Position numbers and translations under genes: made by a program. 64,000 nt of DNA from assembly GCA_025504975.1 (NCBI GenBank), contig JANUWI010000002.1, positions 1,922,001-1,986,000 of the forward strand, given 5' to 3'. This document shows positions 1-10,419 of the stretch, piece by piece. The notes under the pieces are model-generated. The model was not told the origin of the DNA. It did not search any database and saw only the letters and a list, made by a program, of their open reading frames with translations. Numbering within the stretch: the first letter of the stretch is position 1; every line of letters begins with the position of its first letter. Source of the stretch: Plenodomus lindquistii (taxonomy: Eukaryota; Ascomycota; Dothideomycetes; Pleosporales; Leptosphaeriaceae).

Positions 1-331
1 AAATTTAAACATAGAGCGTCAAGACCATGGTAGGGATTGTTGTCAGACGAAGAGAGGTCTTGGAAGTTGACGTTCAGTTGCAAGGTAATGCAGGAGCGGA
101 AGTAGGCGGATGCCATCTCGGCCTTGGCACAGTTGAAGCACGACAAGCTATACCCCATAAAGTCAGCATTACATATATACAGCGATCGATTCAGTACGAC
201 ATATGGCACGTACAGAGGTAGATTTCCAAAGCGCCGGACGTTTCTTAGTGTAATTAATTAGGGTATCACTCTTCGCTACCAATAACAACCCGTAAACTTC
301 ATTCAATGTCTCCAGAGACCTAACTGCGCAC
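1..331. other. Window edge, no gene seen
   Basis: Short open frames here are not supported by any recognisable family or splice pattern. The stretch lies downstream of the CWC25 stop codon and probably holds its 3' untranslated region. Confidence 0.5.
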
Positions 332-1504
332 TCAGACATCGACTTCTGCTCTGAGAGAATGACGACCTCGCGCAATAGCGTCACCCAGATCAGTACTGTT
401 CAATGCTTGACCTCGTACACTGGAAATGAATCGTCGCCCACCATCGGTGTTCTTCTTATGATTCTCCTCCTCTTCCGCGTCCTTGATCTCTTGCTGACGC
501 ACACGCTCAGCGCGTTGTTCTTCAAGTGACGACGCCTCTGCTTGCATCTTTGCCAGACGATCGGCCGCGCTTTCCTTCTGTTCCTCTGAAGCCTGAGCAG
601 TTGTGGGTGTAGGACGAGTAGGACGATCCCCGCCCCAGTCCTGACGCAGTTTGTCATATGACTTCCGTGGAGATGTGCGGTCACGTCGTCGATAGCTATC
701 CCGATCATCACGATCTTCCCTTCTTCGTGGCGAGCGTGAGCGCCTTCGAGGCTCATCGCGATGACTTCTTCGATATGGTGACCGCGAGCGGGACTTTGAT
801 CGTCGACGATGGCTCCCACGATCATCCTTCTCATCCCTGTCGTGTCTTCGGTGCTTTCGCTCCCGCCTATCACGGTCGTCGCGGTCGTCAGATCTTGAGC
901 GAGATCGATCTCGTCGGCTGCGGTGCTTGTGATCCCTTTCTCTGCTCCGCTCTCTGTCTCTTCCCTTGTCTCTGTGTTTCCTCTCCCGCTCCTTCTCTTT
1001 CTCGCGTTTCTCCGCGTACTTTGCTTCCTTCTGTGCGTCCTTCATCGCCTTCAGCTGCATCTCCATCTTCTGCTTCTGAATGATGAGAAGCGGATCCTCA
1101 AGGACTTTCTTTTGAGTGTCGCGAGCTGTGTTGATAGGTACGGCACTGACTGCATCAACGCCCACAGCCGCACCCTTCTGTAGGCTTGATGTGTCATTGG
1201 ACTTGAGAAGTTGGTCGATCCTGCGCTTGCCAAGCAGGTAACCCTCGCGTTCTTCCGTGACGCCAGCACCGTCGCCGCTGGGGCCTGCATACATCCAATC
1301 CACGCGCTTGGTGATGGTTTTGCCACCTGCAGACTCCTGCAGTTTCTGCAGTTCCTCAATCTGTCGCTCCTCCTCGCGCTCTTTCCGTAGCTTTTCGATT
1401 TGCTTGCGTTCTTCGAGCGCGGATTTTTCTTCCTTCCAGACGCGCTCCTGGTTCTTGCGCAAATGAGGATGCCATGACTTCTTCAAGTTGAGATCTCCAC
1501 CCAT
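332..1504 (-). CDS. CWC25: Pre-mRNA-splicing factor CWC25
   Basis: A single open frame of 390 residues. The start (MGGDLNLKKSWHP) and the following coiled, charged stretch match the N-terminal CIR domain of the CWC25 family, roughly residues 10-50. A WMY(A/E)GP-type motif follows near residue 70, also characteristic. The middle (about residues 150-290) is an Arg/Ser/Asp-rich low-complexity region of RS type, and the tail (FISSVRGQALNS) is conserved in fungal members. CWC25 joins the activated spliceosome and promotes the first transesterification step in the nucleus. The gene is divergent from ESF2 across a short shared upstream region. The RS-rich segment creates long spurious frames on both strands. 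No intron is needed to reach full family length. Confidence 0.9.
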   Translation of the reverse strand: MGGDLNLKKSWHPHLRKNQERVWKEEKSALEERKQIEKLRKEREEERQIEELQKLQESAGGKTITKRVDWMYAGPSGDGAGVTEEREGYLLGKRRIDQLLKSNDTSSLQKGAAVGVDAVSAVPINTARDTQKKVLEDPLLIIQKQKMEMQLKAMKDAQKEAKYAEKREKEKERERKHRDKGRDRERSRERDHKHRSRRDRSRSRSDDRDDRDRRERKHRRHDRDEKDDRGSHRRRSKSRSRSPYRRSHRDEPRRRSRSPRRREDRDDRDSYRRRDRTSPRKSYDKLRQDWGGDRPTRPTPTTAQASEEQKESAADRLAKMQAEASSLEEQRAERVRQQEIKDAEEEENHKKNTDGGRRFISSVRGQALNSTDLGDAIARGRHSLRAEVDV

Positions 1505-1863
1505 ATCGGCGGATTGTCAAGGGCTGTTCTGTACACGCCCTGAAACGAGGTAGCAAATGGCGCAGGTTCAGTTGTTCGAGCCGAGTCGTGGTGCGCGTAA
1601 GTCAGTGGGTTAGTGGTGTTGAGGAAGCGAGGTGTTGCAAAGGATGCTGGCAAAGTAGGCGCCACAGATGATTTGCGCCAAGTCATGGCTTACCTAAGAC
1701 AGACCCACCCACCTCCGCGACTGCCTCCGCAAAAGTTTCGTGATCACCTTCACAAGCCAGCGCAACAGCAATTAAAACTTGTTCACTAAACGACACACTA
1801 CAATTTGCGCCGGACTGTATTGAGGCAAATTTTGATTAAGAACAATCGAAACACGTATTGAAC
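1505..1863. promoter_or_regulatory. Shared upstream region of CWC25 and ESF2
   Basis: About 360 bases separate the divergent CWC25 and ESF2 start codons, so both promoters must lie here or overlap the neighbouring gene. I see no strong TATA box and no additional gene. Confidence 0.55.
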
Positions 1864-2862
1864 ATGTCAACGCGAAAACGCAACGAATTCCTCGACATTG
1901 AAGACAGCGAAGATGACGAAAGAGGCTATGATTCCGAAGACGAGAGCAGAGCGCGCATGCTCCCCTCATCCAAGCGCCAAAAAGTAGATTATGACTCGGA
2001 CATTGACGACCACAAAGAAGCCTCAGACAATTCAGAACAAGAAGACGAAGAAGAACAAGACCACGCCGACGACGACCTCCCCTACGACAAGAACGCTGAA
2101 CTCGCCCACCTCGAAAAACTTGCCGCATCCCTCCCTTCAGAACTCAAGCTCAAATCCACAAAACTCGGCGGTGTCCTGCCTTCATCGGATCAAAAAAAGG
2201 ATAAATCAGGCGTCATATACCTCTCGCGCGTACCACCGTTTATGAAACCCACTGTCCTGCGCTCCCTTCTCACACCCTACGGCGCAATCGGTCGCATATT
2301 CCTCACACCCGAGCCTAGCACCTCGCGCACACAGCGACTGCGCACAGGCGGCACGCGGCGCAAACTGTACCTCGACGGGTGGGTCGAATTCTTGAAGAAA
2401 AAGGACGCAAAGTTTGTCGCGGAAAATCTCAATGCGCAGACCATGGGCGGCAAGAAGCGCGGACGCTGGCACGATGAAGTCTGGAATATCAAGTACCTGA
2501 GCGGCGTGAAATGGAGTCATCTTGTCGAGCAGATCCAAAACGAGAATGCAGAGCGTGCGGCGAGATTGCGATTCGAGATTCAACAGGGCAAGAAGGAGAA
2601 TAAGGCGTTCTTGGAGAATCTGGAGAGGGGCAAGATGTTGAGTGGGATTGAAGCGACACGAAAGAAGAGGGGGGAGGAAATGGATGATGAGACTGCGCCG
2701 CCGAGTGCGAGTGTGGCTGTGTCTGGGGACAATGATGCGAGTGAGAAGCCGAAGAGGAGAAAGGGCAAGCTGGAGTTTACGCAGCATACGACGACGAGTA
2801 AGGCGCTTAAGAAGCCGGAGCCAGGGCAGGATGTGCATAGGGTATTGAGCAGTATGATGTAG
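1864..2862 (+). CDS. ESF2: Pre-rRNA-processing protein ESF2/ABT1
   Basis: The ATG at 1864 opens a 332-residue frame (MSTRKRNEFLD); an upstream in-frame TTG at 1858 is not a plausible start. The N-terminal third is acidic. A single RRM-like domain spans about residues 115-215: it begins GVIYLSRVPPFM, includes a YGAIGRIFL segment, and is followed by the GGKKRGRWHDEVWNIKYL stretch typical of the Esf2/ABT1 family. The C-terminus is Lys/Arg-rich. Esf2 is a nucleolar factor of the small-subunit processome that binds U3 snoRNP and stimulates the helicase Dbp8 during 18S rRNA maturation. No intron is evident. The neighbouring genes are also RNA-processing factors. Confidence 0.92.
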   Translation: MSTRKRNEFLDIEDSEDDERGYDSEDESRARMLPSSKRQKVDYDSDIDDHKEASDNSEQEDEEEQDHADDDLPYDKNAELAHLEKLAASLPSELKLKSTKLGGVLPSSDQKKDKSGVIYLSRVPPFMKPTVLRSLLTPYGAIGRIFLTPEPSTSRTQRLRTGGTRRKLYLDGWVEFLKKKDAKFVAENLNAQTMGGKKRGRWHDEVWNIKYLSGVKWSHLVEQIQNENAERAARLRFEIQQGKKENKAFLENLERGKMLSGIEATRKKRGEEMDDETAPPSASVAVSGDNDASEKPKRRKGKLEFTQHTTTSKALKKPEPGQDVHRVLSSMM

Positions 2863-3070
2863 TATGTTGAAGAGCATGATATCCAATGATTTGATTGACC
2901 GTTCGACTTGAATCCCCGTCTCAAGCTACTAACGCTTTTCTGTACTGCTGAGATACCTCAACGTCCATAGTAATCTTTTGCGTTCAACGCCAAAACTCCA
3001 ACACCTTGCGAGCCAAACCAGGGTATAAACCACATCTACCACCATCCCAACCTCCTCTTTCTTCCTCCTC

Positions 3071-3931
3071 TTATATAGCTGTTCCCCTCTCAAAACTATC
3101 CCGAATTTCGCTCGTGTATCTATTATAGAACCGCGCCAGTTTATCGTTGAACTGCTTGTTCTTCTGGTTGATATACGTCACATCACCCACATCCTGCTCA
3201 TCCCTAATGCCCCTCGCAGCCCTAGCCTTCAACCTCGCCCGCTCACCCTTCTCCAGATCCTCAACCAATTTATCCACATTCTCTTTCCGGGGCTTGTGGT
3301 CGTGCGTGTAGTCCTCGTCGACAGGCGTATTGATCCGTCCCATGCTGTCAACCGTGTATATCTCCCCCGCCGGCGTCTCCACCAACTGCAGCAGCCCCGA
3401 AGAAACCTGATTCTGCAACTTCTCCGCCTTGGACGAAGCATACGCCTCAGCATCCACCTTGCTCATCTGCTTAATCTGTCGCTTATACACTTTATTCGCC
3501 TCGTTTCTGTAATCTGCAAATGCGACGCCATCGCGATTCCGGCTCTTCTTCGCAATCCGCTTATCCCAGCTCTCGCTCTCTTCGACGGTATAGTCCCAGT
3601 TGCGCTTGCGCTCGAAGTCTGGATCGTCGTTTTTGAGTAGCTTGTACGCGGCTTTTTCGTGAGCGTCTTGCAGTTTGGAGATTTGTGCGAGGCGTGTGGA
3701 GCGATCTTCTGCGTCGCGGACTTCGCGCTCGGTGGCTTTGCGGCCGGAAACCTTTTGGGCTTGGAGGGATTTGAAGCGCGCCATGCGGGCGGCGAGGGCG
3801 GCTTTGGGGTCGTTTGCTGCGGCGGGCTTGGTGTCTTCTGAGGGTGTTGAGGCTTCGTCGGTGGGTGATTCGGTGGCGGGCACGGTGGGGGGCGCCTCCT
3901 CTTGCGGGACTGGTTTTGTTTCGTCGGCCAT
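3071..3931 (-). CDS. SYF2: Pre-mRNA-splicing factor SYF2
   Basis: An uninterrupted 286-residue frame. Residues 1-45 are Pro/Glu/Thr-rich and disordered. The SYF2 family domain then runs to the end, with an ARMARFKSLQ start and the conserved segments RKRNWDYTVEESE, KRQIKQM and GDVTYINQKNKQFN, and ends in a family-typical FNDKLARFYNRYT segment. SYF2 belongs to the Prp19/NTC-associated part of the spliceosome and acts with Isy1 and Cwc2-type proteins during activation in the nucleus. Length is near the usual 230-290 residues. It is transcribed away from KIN17 in the same direction and converges on ESF2 with about 200 bases between the stop codons. Confidence 0.95.
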   Translation of the reverse strand: MADETKPVPQEEAPPTVPATESPTDEASTPSEDTKPAAANDPKAALAARMARFKSLQAQKVSGRKATEREVRDAEDRSTRLAQISKLQDAHEKAAYKLLKNDDPDFERKRNWDYTVEESESWDKRIAKKSRNRDGVAFADYRNEANKVYKRQIKQMSKVDAEAYASSKAEKLQNQVSSGLLQLVETPAGEIYTVDSMGRINTPVDEDYTHDHKPRKENVDKLVEDLEKGERARLKARAARGIRDEQDVGDVTYINQKNKQFNDKLARFYNRYTSEIRDSFERGTAI

Positions 3932-4269
3932 GGTGGATTGTGTGGGAGACTGTAGAGTAAAGAGCGGTAGTATCCCCGAGAATTGTTGGAGTTGAGGACT
4001 GCCAAGACACTAGCGTCAGTCGTCGTACTATTCTATTCACTCCAATGTTCACAACGGAATCCGGTGTAAGAGGTGTAGCGGTTGTAGAGCATAAATGTGG
4101 TATATATATTGATATATGCTGCCCTCGCTCGTTTCCAGAGCGTGTCTGTCGTGCTGATCCTTCGCAATCCCATACTTTCGAATCCAGACTCATCATCAAT
4201 CATCCTGTGAGTCGATACCCAAACGCCACGCTATGCTATAAATTCCAGAAACAATATGCCATCCCAGAC
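3932..4269. other. Intergenic, SYF2 upstream / KIN17 downstream
   Basis: About 340 bases between the SYF2 start and the KIN17 stop, both on the minus strand. It should contain the SYF2 promoter and KIN17 3' end. No gene is visible. Confidence 0.5.
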
Positions 4270-5160
4270 CTATAATTTGACTTTCTTCACTGGCTTCTGC
4301 TCCGTCGCGTCATCCTTCTTCCGCTTGAATATACTCTGACTCTTCATCTGACCAAGACCGGCCTTATTTGCAGGCGCTACCTTGGCCTTCAGACCAAAGC
4401 TCAGTTTCACAGGCGCTGCGTCGATTTTAGGCACCTCCTCTGCCTTCTTCTCTCCATCCTTGACGCTCTCATCCACCGGGTCGACCTTGCTTTCCTCTGC
4501 AGGCGGGGACTTAGATGTCGGCGATGAACCTTCCGCAGGTGGAGTGACTTGTTGCATAACTGCATTGGCCGCTGCGCGCTTTGCCTCAATCGCCTTCTTG
4601 ATTTCAGCCTCCTCCTGTGCGCGCTTTGCCATTTTCTTCAGCATTTTATCTTCACCTGCTCCACTCCTTGCCTCGGCAGCTTCTTGTTCGGCAATCTCGT
4701 TGCGCCGTTGGACTGCCGCAATACTGGTGTCCCTCCATGCGATCATTAGACCATCCTTCTCATCCTCTTTGACGTGGCAAATGCCCTCCCGTCCCAGGTG
4801 CTTTGTAAACTCGGACAGACTGCTCCATTTTGTTGCGTTCATGTGGACGTGCTCCTTGTCTCGAATGTATTCGTTGTAGAATCGATTGGCTGAAATGTAT
4901 TTCTCGCCATGCGCGGTGCGCAACAACGAGATGAAGTCGCGCTGGAACTCGTTGCTGAAGTTGGCGATGTACTTGCGCGGGTCTTCTCCAACAACTTGCA
5001 TTTGCCGGACATGCGACTCGGACTGGACGTGACACTTGAAGCCGTTGGCGTCGCGACACTGCTTCTGGCAAATTTCGCACCACCAGCGCAGACGCTGGAG
5101 GCCCTTGGACTTCATCTTGTTCGCAACATATTTGGTACTTCCGACCTCGGCTTTGCCCAT
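4270..5160 (-). CDS. KIN17: KIN17-family nucleic-acid-binding protein (yeast Rts2)
   Basis: A 296-residue frame starting MGKAEVGSTKYVANKMKSKG, the near-invariant start of KIN17 proteins. A C2H2-type zinc finger follows (WWCEICQKQCRD and the FKCHVQSESH histidine pair, residues about 26-50). After it comes the winged-helix-like KIN17 middle domain with the segments NEFQRDF, YNEYI and HMNATKW. The C-terminus (about 165-296) is a charged coiled and low-complexity tail. The long C-terminal SH3-like domains of animal KIN17 are absent, as is usual in fungi. KIN17 is a nuclear protein associated with chromatin, DNA replication/repair and spliceosomal B complexes. Confidence 0.92.
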   Translation of the reverse strand: MGKAEVGSTKYVANKMKSKGLQRLRWWCEICQKQCRDANGFKCHVQSESHVRQMQVVGEDPRKYIANFSNEFQRDFISLLRTAHGEKYISANRFYNEYIRDKEHVHMNATKWSSLSEFTKHLGREGICHVKEDEKDGLMIAWRDTSIAAVQRRNEIAEQEAAEARSGAGEDKMLKKMAKRAQEEAEIKKAIEAKRAAANAVMQQVTPPAEGSSPTSKSPPAEESKVDPVDESVKDGEKKAEEVPKIDAAPVKLSFGLKAKVAPANKAGLGQMKSQSIFKRKKDDATEQKPVKKVKL

Positions 5161-5567
5161 CGTGGGATGTGTGCGCGATTTGCGACTTTGATTCAGTAAT
5201 CGAGGATGAAGGTTACGAGAGCGATGGGGATGGTCGCAAACGATTGTCGCTGTGAAATAGTCGCGATATCGGTACTAGGGCCTCGAGGGAGGTGAGTGAT
5301 GACAGTATTGTACGTTGTGCTGTGTCTGTGGAGTGTAGGTGTGTGGATGTAGACAGAAGGAGTGGAGTTGTGATTGACGATCGCTCCCGCCACTAGCGCT
5401 GGTAGGGTCACGTCACGTGCGTGCACACTTTGTAACGGCTGGGCAGGTCTAGAGTCTAAAGAAGTTCAACCTGCTAAACGTGTTGCACATCGTTTAACAA
5501 ACAGTAAATTGGGATTTACTTGAGAGCAAATACCTTTGCTCCAACTTCGACGGATTTTTCTGCAAGT
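5161..5567. other. Intergenic, KIN17 upstream region
   Basis: About 400 bases upstream of KIN17 and downstream of the FAT1-like stop codon. Nothing recognisable beyond presumed promoter and terminator functions. Confidence 0.5.
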
Positions 5568-7600
5568 CTACGTCAGACGTACACTTTTGTCCTTGATAGC
5601 CTCCCACTCCTTGTTCCCAAACGGCAAGTATCTATCGCTACTTGGCGGCAGCCAGTAAAGATGGTCTGAGCCAGTGATCCTGTCTGGGTCAACGCCCTCG
5701 CTCTTCAGCCTACCTTTCTGGATCTTCAAAGTCCCTGTATACTCGAGCTCAGGTGTGACCCGCAGGAAGAGCGGTACAGCATAACCAGGCAATACAGCTC
5801 GCGCATATCGTGCTAGCCCTTGAAAATCAAAGTTTGCTTCTGATACCCCATCTGCCATCACAATGGATGCTGCGCCTGCACGGCCATCGTAGCCGGGCAC
5901 CAGCACTCCGTACACGTTGGTCTCAGCGATCTGGGGGAACTTTCCGAGCATATCAGCCACTTCGTTAGTGGAGACGTTCTCAGATTTCCACCGGAAAGTG
6001 TCGCCTAGACGGTCGACGAAGAAGACTCGTCCATCCTTATCTTGTCGCATCATGTCGCCAGATTTGAACCACCTTGTATCGTCAGTGGGGACGTGCAAAG
6101 CCATGTCATCCAAACTTACATGTCTCCCTTCTTAAATACATCTGTGATCCTCCGGTTCTGCGTTGCACCTTCGTTGTTATAATATCCTGGTGAACTCGCG
6201 ACCGTCTCCGGCGTCAGGCGATGCAACACCTGTCCAGGCTCATTGACACCACATCTTATAGCGAACCCATTTTGATCCCGCATGATATCCTCGGTATCAA
6301 TATCCATCTTCACTCTGACTTCCTGGTCACTTGATCTCCAATTCCACAGTAGGCCTCGGAGTCCAATAGCGTTTGCAGTAAAAGGTCCAGCGTTGCGATT
6401 GAAAGATGCGCCGAGTCCATCTGTAGCCGCGTATAGTTCGTTGATTATGGAAATCCCAAAGCGCTCGCGAAAAGGTTCCCAGACATCAGGCCTCATGCCG
6501 TTACCCCACGCAACCTGGACTTTGTGCTTACGCTCGTAAGGGTTGGGTGGGCCGTTGAGGAGATATCGACAGAGCTCGCCAACGTATTGCACAATGTTTG
6601 CTTCAGACGCTGCGACCTCGGGCCAAAACGTCTTATGGGAGAATTTGCGACCCAAAGCGATGGTGCCACCCGCATGTACCATAGGCGTTGTGCATAGGCC
6701 ATGCGCAGCGCCGTGATAGAGAGGCATGCAAGTATACATGCGATCCTTTGGGGTAAGCTTGAGGTACTTTGCTACGGAATAGCCGGTCACAAGATCTCGT
6801 CCAGTGCCCATCATCACACCTTTTGGAAGACCTGTGGTGCCTGAAGTGTAAATAAGCGATCGCACGGATTCGACAGTGATTCCCTCCTGGTGCGAGGCGG
6901 GTATGGGTGTAAGGTCCTTCAGGTCGGCGAGAGTGGATGGTGTGTAGTACTGGATCTTGATGTTCAGCTCCTCGAGCTCCGTTCGACATGGCTCGACATT
7001 GTTCTTCACGTCCGTGTCTGTGATCAAGTACCGCGCTTTACAGATCTGTAAGATTGTCAGCACTCGAAAGCCGCAGTTCATGGCTGGGACACCCCAGACG
7101 TACTTTTGCGCAATGCACAAGACCAGCTCCTGTGAGATTCCAGTTGATGAAACTCATGATCGCGCCAATACCGTCCAATGCAAACCAGAGCATCAAATAC
7201 TCTGGGCTGTTACCTCCATCCAGAGCAACCACTTCCTGCACCTCGACACCCAGATCGTTCATAAGCCAATTGGCCACCCGAAGAACTGCCTCATGGAACT
7301 GCTTGTACGTCCATGTCTTGCCTTCGAATATCAGGAAGGGATGATTTGGCTGCTTCTTCACATGCTCTTCAAAGACATGGTATGTGAGGACGCGTTTCTC
7401 TGTAGCACGTTTGGTAAGGTAGTCCACGACGTCTTGGGTGGGTGACAGGCCGCCTGGTCCGTTCTCGATGTCGTGCGCAATGTGGTATTTGGCATTGAGG
7501 TAGGCCGCGAGGGCGGTGGTACCTGCGACTCCAGCAAGAACTGGTACTTAAGATGTAAGTACATCAGTGATTTCATGTAGTGGGACTACTTACGAGCCAT
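5568..7600 (-). CDS. FAT1: Fatty-acid transporter / very-long-chain acyl-CoA synthetase (FAT1/FATP type)
   Basis: Four exons on the complement: 7600-7594, 7546-7104, 7045-6120 and 6072-5568, giving 626 residues. The introns carry GTAAGT or GTACGT donors. Exon 1 is only seven bases. Exon 2 could instead begin at 7540, because two in-frame acceptors lie six bases apart. The N-terminus is hydrophobic. The AMP-binding P-loop motif YTSGTTGLPKG is at about residues 216-226. The FATP signature VDRLGDTFRWKSENVS is at about 477-492. Such enzymes activate fatty acids to CoA thioesters at the ER, lipid droplets or peroxisome and support fatty-acid uptake. Related fungal enzymes can act on other carboxylic acids, so the substrate is not settled by sequence. 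Confidence 0.9.
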
Positions 7601-8318
7601 TCTCAACGGTCAATCTGCTTGTAATGGTACTTGATGGAATTGCAGAATAGGAGAGGGGCCAAAATTATCCACAGTCACGATGGACCAACGCAGTAAACGC
7701 CAAAGCAAGCACGTATGATCTCGTCTGACATGCCATGTTGAAAGGTGACCTCTAAACATGGGGTAGCTCATTAGCACCGAGGTTGTCGTAACGTCCTTGC
7801 TGTTAGCTCAACGAGTCAGCGAATCGCAATGATGCGTTTCCCCGCAATCGTCACAGCTTAAGTCCGATTCTCCCGAAGCCTCAATTCTCTGACCTGGGCA
7901 GACTAGTCATTCCTCTTTCTCTCCCGTCTCCAGTTTGATGATGTTCTTCCTGTCCATCCTATTCTCAAGCTATAGTGTGGTATAATTCTGTTCACTGCTT
8001 GTATTCGTCGCCATGATTACAAACAGCACGCACAACGTGCTACATGCATGCGTGACTGAAAGGCGACCGTTATCTACTAATGCATTACAGGTGCGACCCA
8101 GCAAGCGAATCGTTGTGGGAATAGGCTTTCAAAATGTCTTGCAGTATCCCGCGGTGTTAAAGGATGCGCAGGCGCGATGGCCAATGGGCTTGACACCCAA
8201 GGCTGAAGACCGTTGCATGTCGCTGCGCCACCATGTGTGTGCTGATAACAACACTTTCTCCCGATAGGCATCAGCCGTGTTGTCCTCAACTTCCACTTTC
8301 TTGCGGCCACTCAACACC
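7601..8318. other. Divergent upstream region of FAT1-like and HET genes
   Basis: About 720 bases between two divergent start codons. It must contain both promoters. A short frame around 8013 has no recognisable content and I do not call it. Confidence 0.45.
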
Positions 8319-10419
8319 ATGTCTCTGTGCGTGACATGCAACTCCATACCAATTCGACAGCTCGCGACTCACGATATGCCACCGGAATGGGAAGTTTGGG
8401 AGTGGCCCGATACGATTGTCGACAAACTGCAAAATTCGGATAGGAGCCCTGGTGGTGAAGATGAACTTGCATGGGTCTGCGACAGACTCATGTGCAAAAT
8501 CTCTAAGATACGACAGAGTGCTACGACTTGCAGGCTTTGTCATACTATTGTCGACCTACTTCTTGATCAGGCGGGTAACGAAAGGGGGGGAGATCTTCTG
8601 GCCAATGTCATAGCCGAGGATCGTATCATATTGATGCATCTTTTCATGGGCGTCGATTATTTGAAACTGAATCTCGAGATAAGAGGAAAGCCGCCCAGCA
8701 TTAATATTCTTGTTGGCTCCATAGAATTCACGGTTGCATTCGGTGAGTTTGAACCTTCGATCACTATCTCAGCGCTCCTAACCTATGTCCCAAGACAGCT
8801 CGTTAGCTGAGGAGGAGCTGGGTTGGGCCGTCCCTCAAGATACCCTAGATCCCATCGTTCTGAGGCGATGGAGAACCTGGCTCCAGAATTGCAATTCTGA
8901 ACACCCGGAATGCGACACTTACCAAGAGTGTAACTTGCTCCCAACAAGATTGATAGACCTCAGCGGACTACCTCAGCACAGTGCTATGACTGATCACAAT
9001 AACGCTTGGCGTCAGCTGTTCTCAAGCGGGCAGTGCAAACTCATCGAAACACGCCCCAGGCAGATGGGTCGTTACGCCACGCTCAGCTACTGCTGGGGCG
9101 ATAGCTTGCCCTATAAGACGAACATAGCTAATATTGACCAACATTTGGTTGCGATCTACTTTGATGATCTCCCGAGGACGCTCCAAGATGCGGTCATGGT
9201 AGCGCGATTCTTTGACATGGAGTTCCTCTGGATCGATTGTCTCTGTATCGTACAGGAATCACGGCATGATTGGGAGCGCGAAGCGTTGAGAATGGTAGAC
9301 GTATACGCTCATTCATACCTTGGTATCGTAGCCTCACGTGCATCACATTGCAATGAAGGCTTCCTCGGCTCTAGAGACATCTCACAGCTACAACACTGTA
9401 GATTTGAGGATGCCACGGGTTATTTGGAGATTTACCTCAAGCAAATAAAACCACTATTCGAGGAAGGCAATCTTTTCAGCGAGCACCCGCAACACACACT
9501 GATCGAGCCGCTTCCCCTCGATCAGAGAGCTTGGGCGCTCCAGGAGATATTGCTAGCCCCCCGCCAGCTGAGCTTTTCCCACGATGACACCCATTGGCGA
9601 TGTGCTTGTATGCTCAGATCTGAGTATAGCGATTTCGACAAGAACCTGAACAAGGTCCAGCGTCCCATGTTCGACATTGGGAGAGCCCTCACAGGAATGA
9701 CACTGGGCAACGTGGAACTCCAACGCAGCTGGAGCGTTATTGTGAGTAGATACAGCGATTGTTCCTTGTCGCTAGAGACCGACAAACTTCCAGCTCTTTC
9801 CGGTATAGTCACAAAACTACAAGACCTCACAGGTGACGTGTGTTTTGCGGGGATCTGGAAACGTCACTTTTTATACTGGCTCTTATGGCGACGGTCACAC
9901 GGGCAAACGCTTAAGCGACCCCTGTCTTGGAGAGCTCCATCGTGGTCTTTTGCTGCGATAGATGGTCCTGTGACCTATCTCAGACTGTTCGAGGAGCGGG
10001 TGGTGGTGAAGGTAGAATATGTTTCTCAACTTGAAGACTGCCAAATCACGCCAAAAGGCCAGAATTTGCTTGGAGAATTAATAGCCGGCTTCGCTCGCAT
10101 CAACGGCCCTGTTACAACAATTGAACTGCAGCAGAGCTTCTTGAAAGCTTGCGATTTTGGATGGATCTATTTGATGCACGGACTGACGACGCCAGTCTCA
10201 ATCTGCTTAGACATGGAAGTCTTCGTCTGCAGCGAAGCTGACGAGCCCGTCGAGACGAGCATGGCATTGATGCTCAACAAAAACAGCGGGCTTCTAATCA
10301 AGGAGGTGGAGGGTGATGATAATACGTTCATCAGAGTTGGAATGTTCTGGATGAATGGTGAACCGGACTACCTTCAGGATACCGACTATCCAGAATCGCG
10401 GTCTGTCATCCTTCTCTAG
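8319..10419 (+). CDS. Heterokaryon-incompatibility (HET) domain protein
   Basis: Two exons, 8319-8742 and 8795-10419, joined over a 52-base intron (GTGAGT donor, CTAAC branch site, AAG acceptor; an alternative in-frame acceptor would start the exon at 8807). The product is 682 residues. The HET domain starts near residue 235 with YATLSYCWGD and continues through LPRTLQDAV, FLWIDCLCI and the WEREALRM / YAHSYLGIVAS blocks that define PF06985. Residues 1-60 include CVTCNSIP, and CRLCHTI follows further on, both cysteine pairs often seen in this subfamily. HET proteins mediate non-self recognition and programmed cell death after hyphal fusion; most members are expanded, variable and uncharacterised. 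No NLR or lipase partner lies next to it. Confidence 0.92.

Noticed and set aside
400..873. Long frames on both strands inside CWC25
   Set aside because: They coincide with the Arg/Ser-rich region of CWC25, whose biased codons keep other frames open. They have no domains of their own.
2206..2924. Minus-strand frames of 226 and 114 residues opposite ESF2
   Set aside because: Antisense to a clearly conserved RRM protein and leucine/arginine-biased; no family match.
4160..4185. T-loop-like TTCGAATCC as part of a tRNA
   Set aside because: No matching acceptor, D-arm or anticodon arm at tRNA spacing. Similar isolated hits elsewhere in the window also failed.
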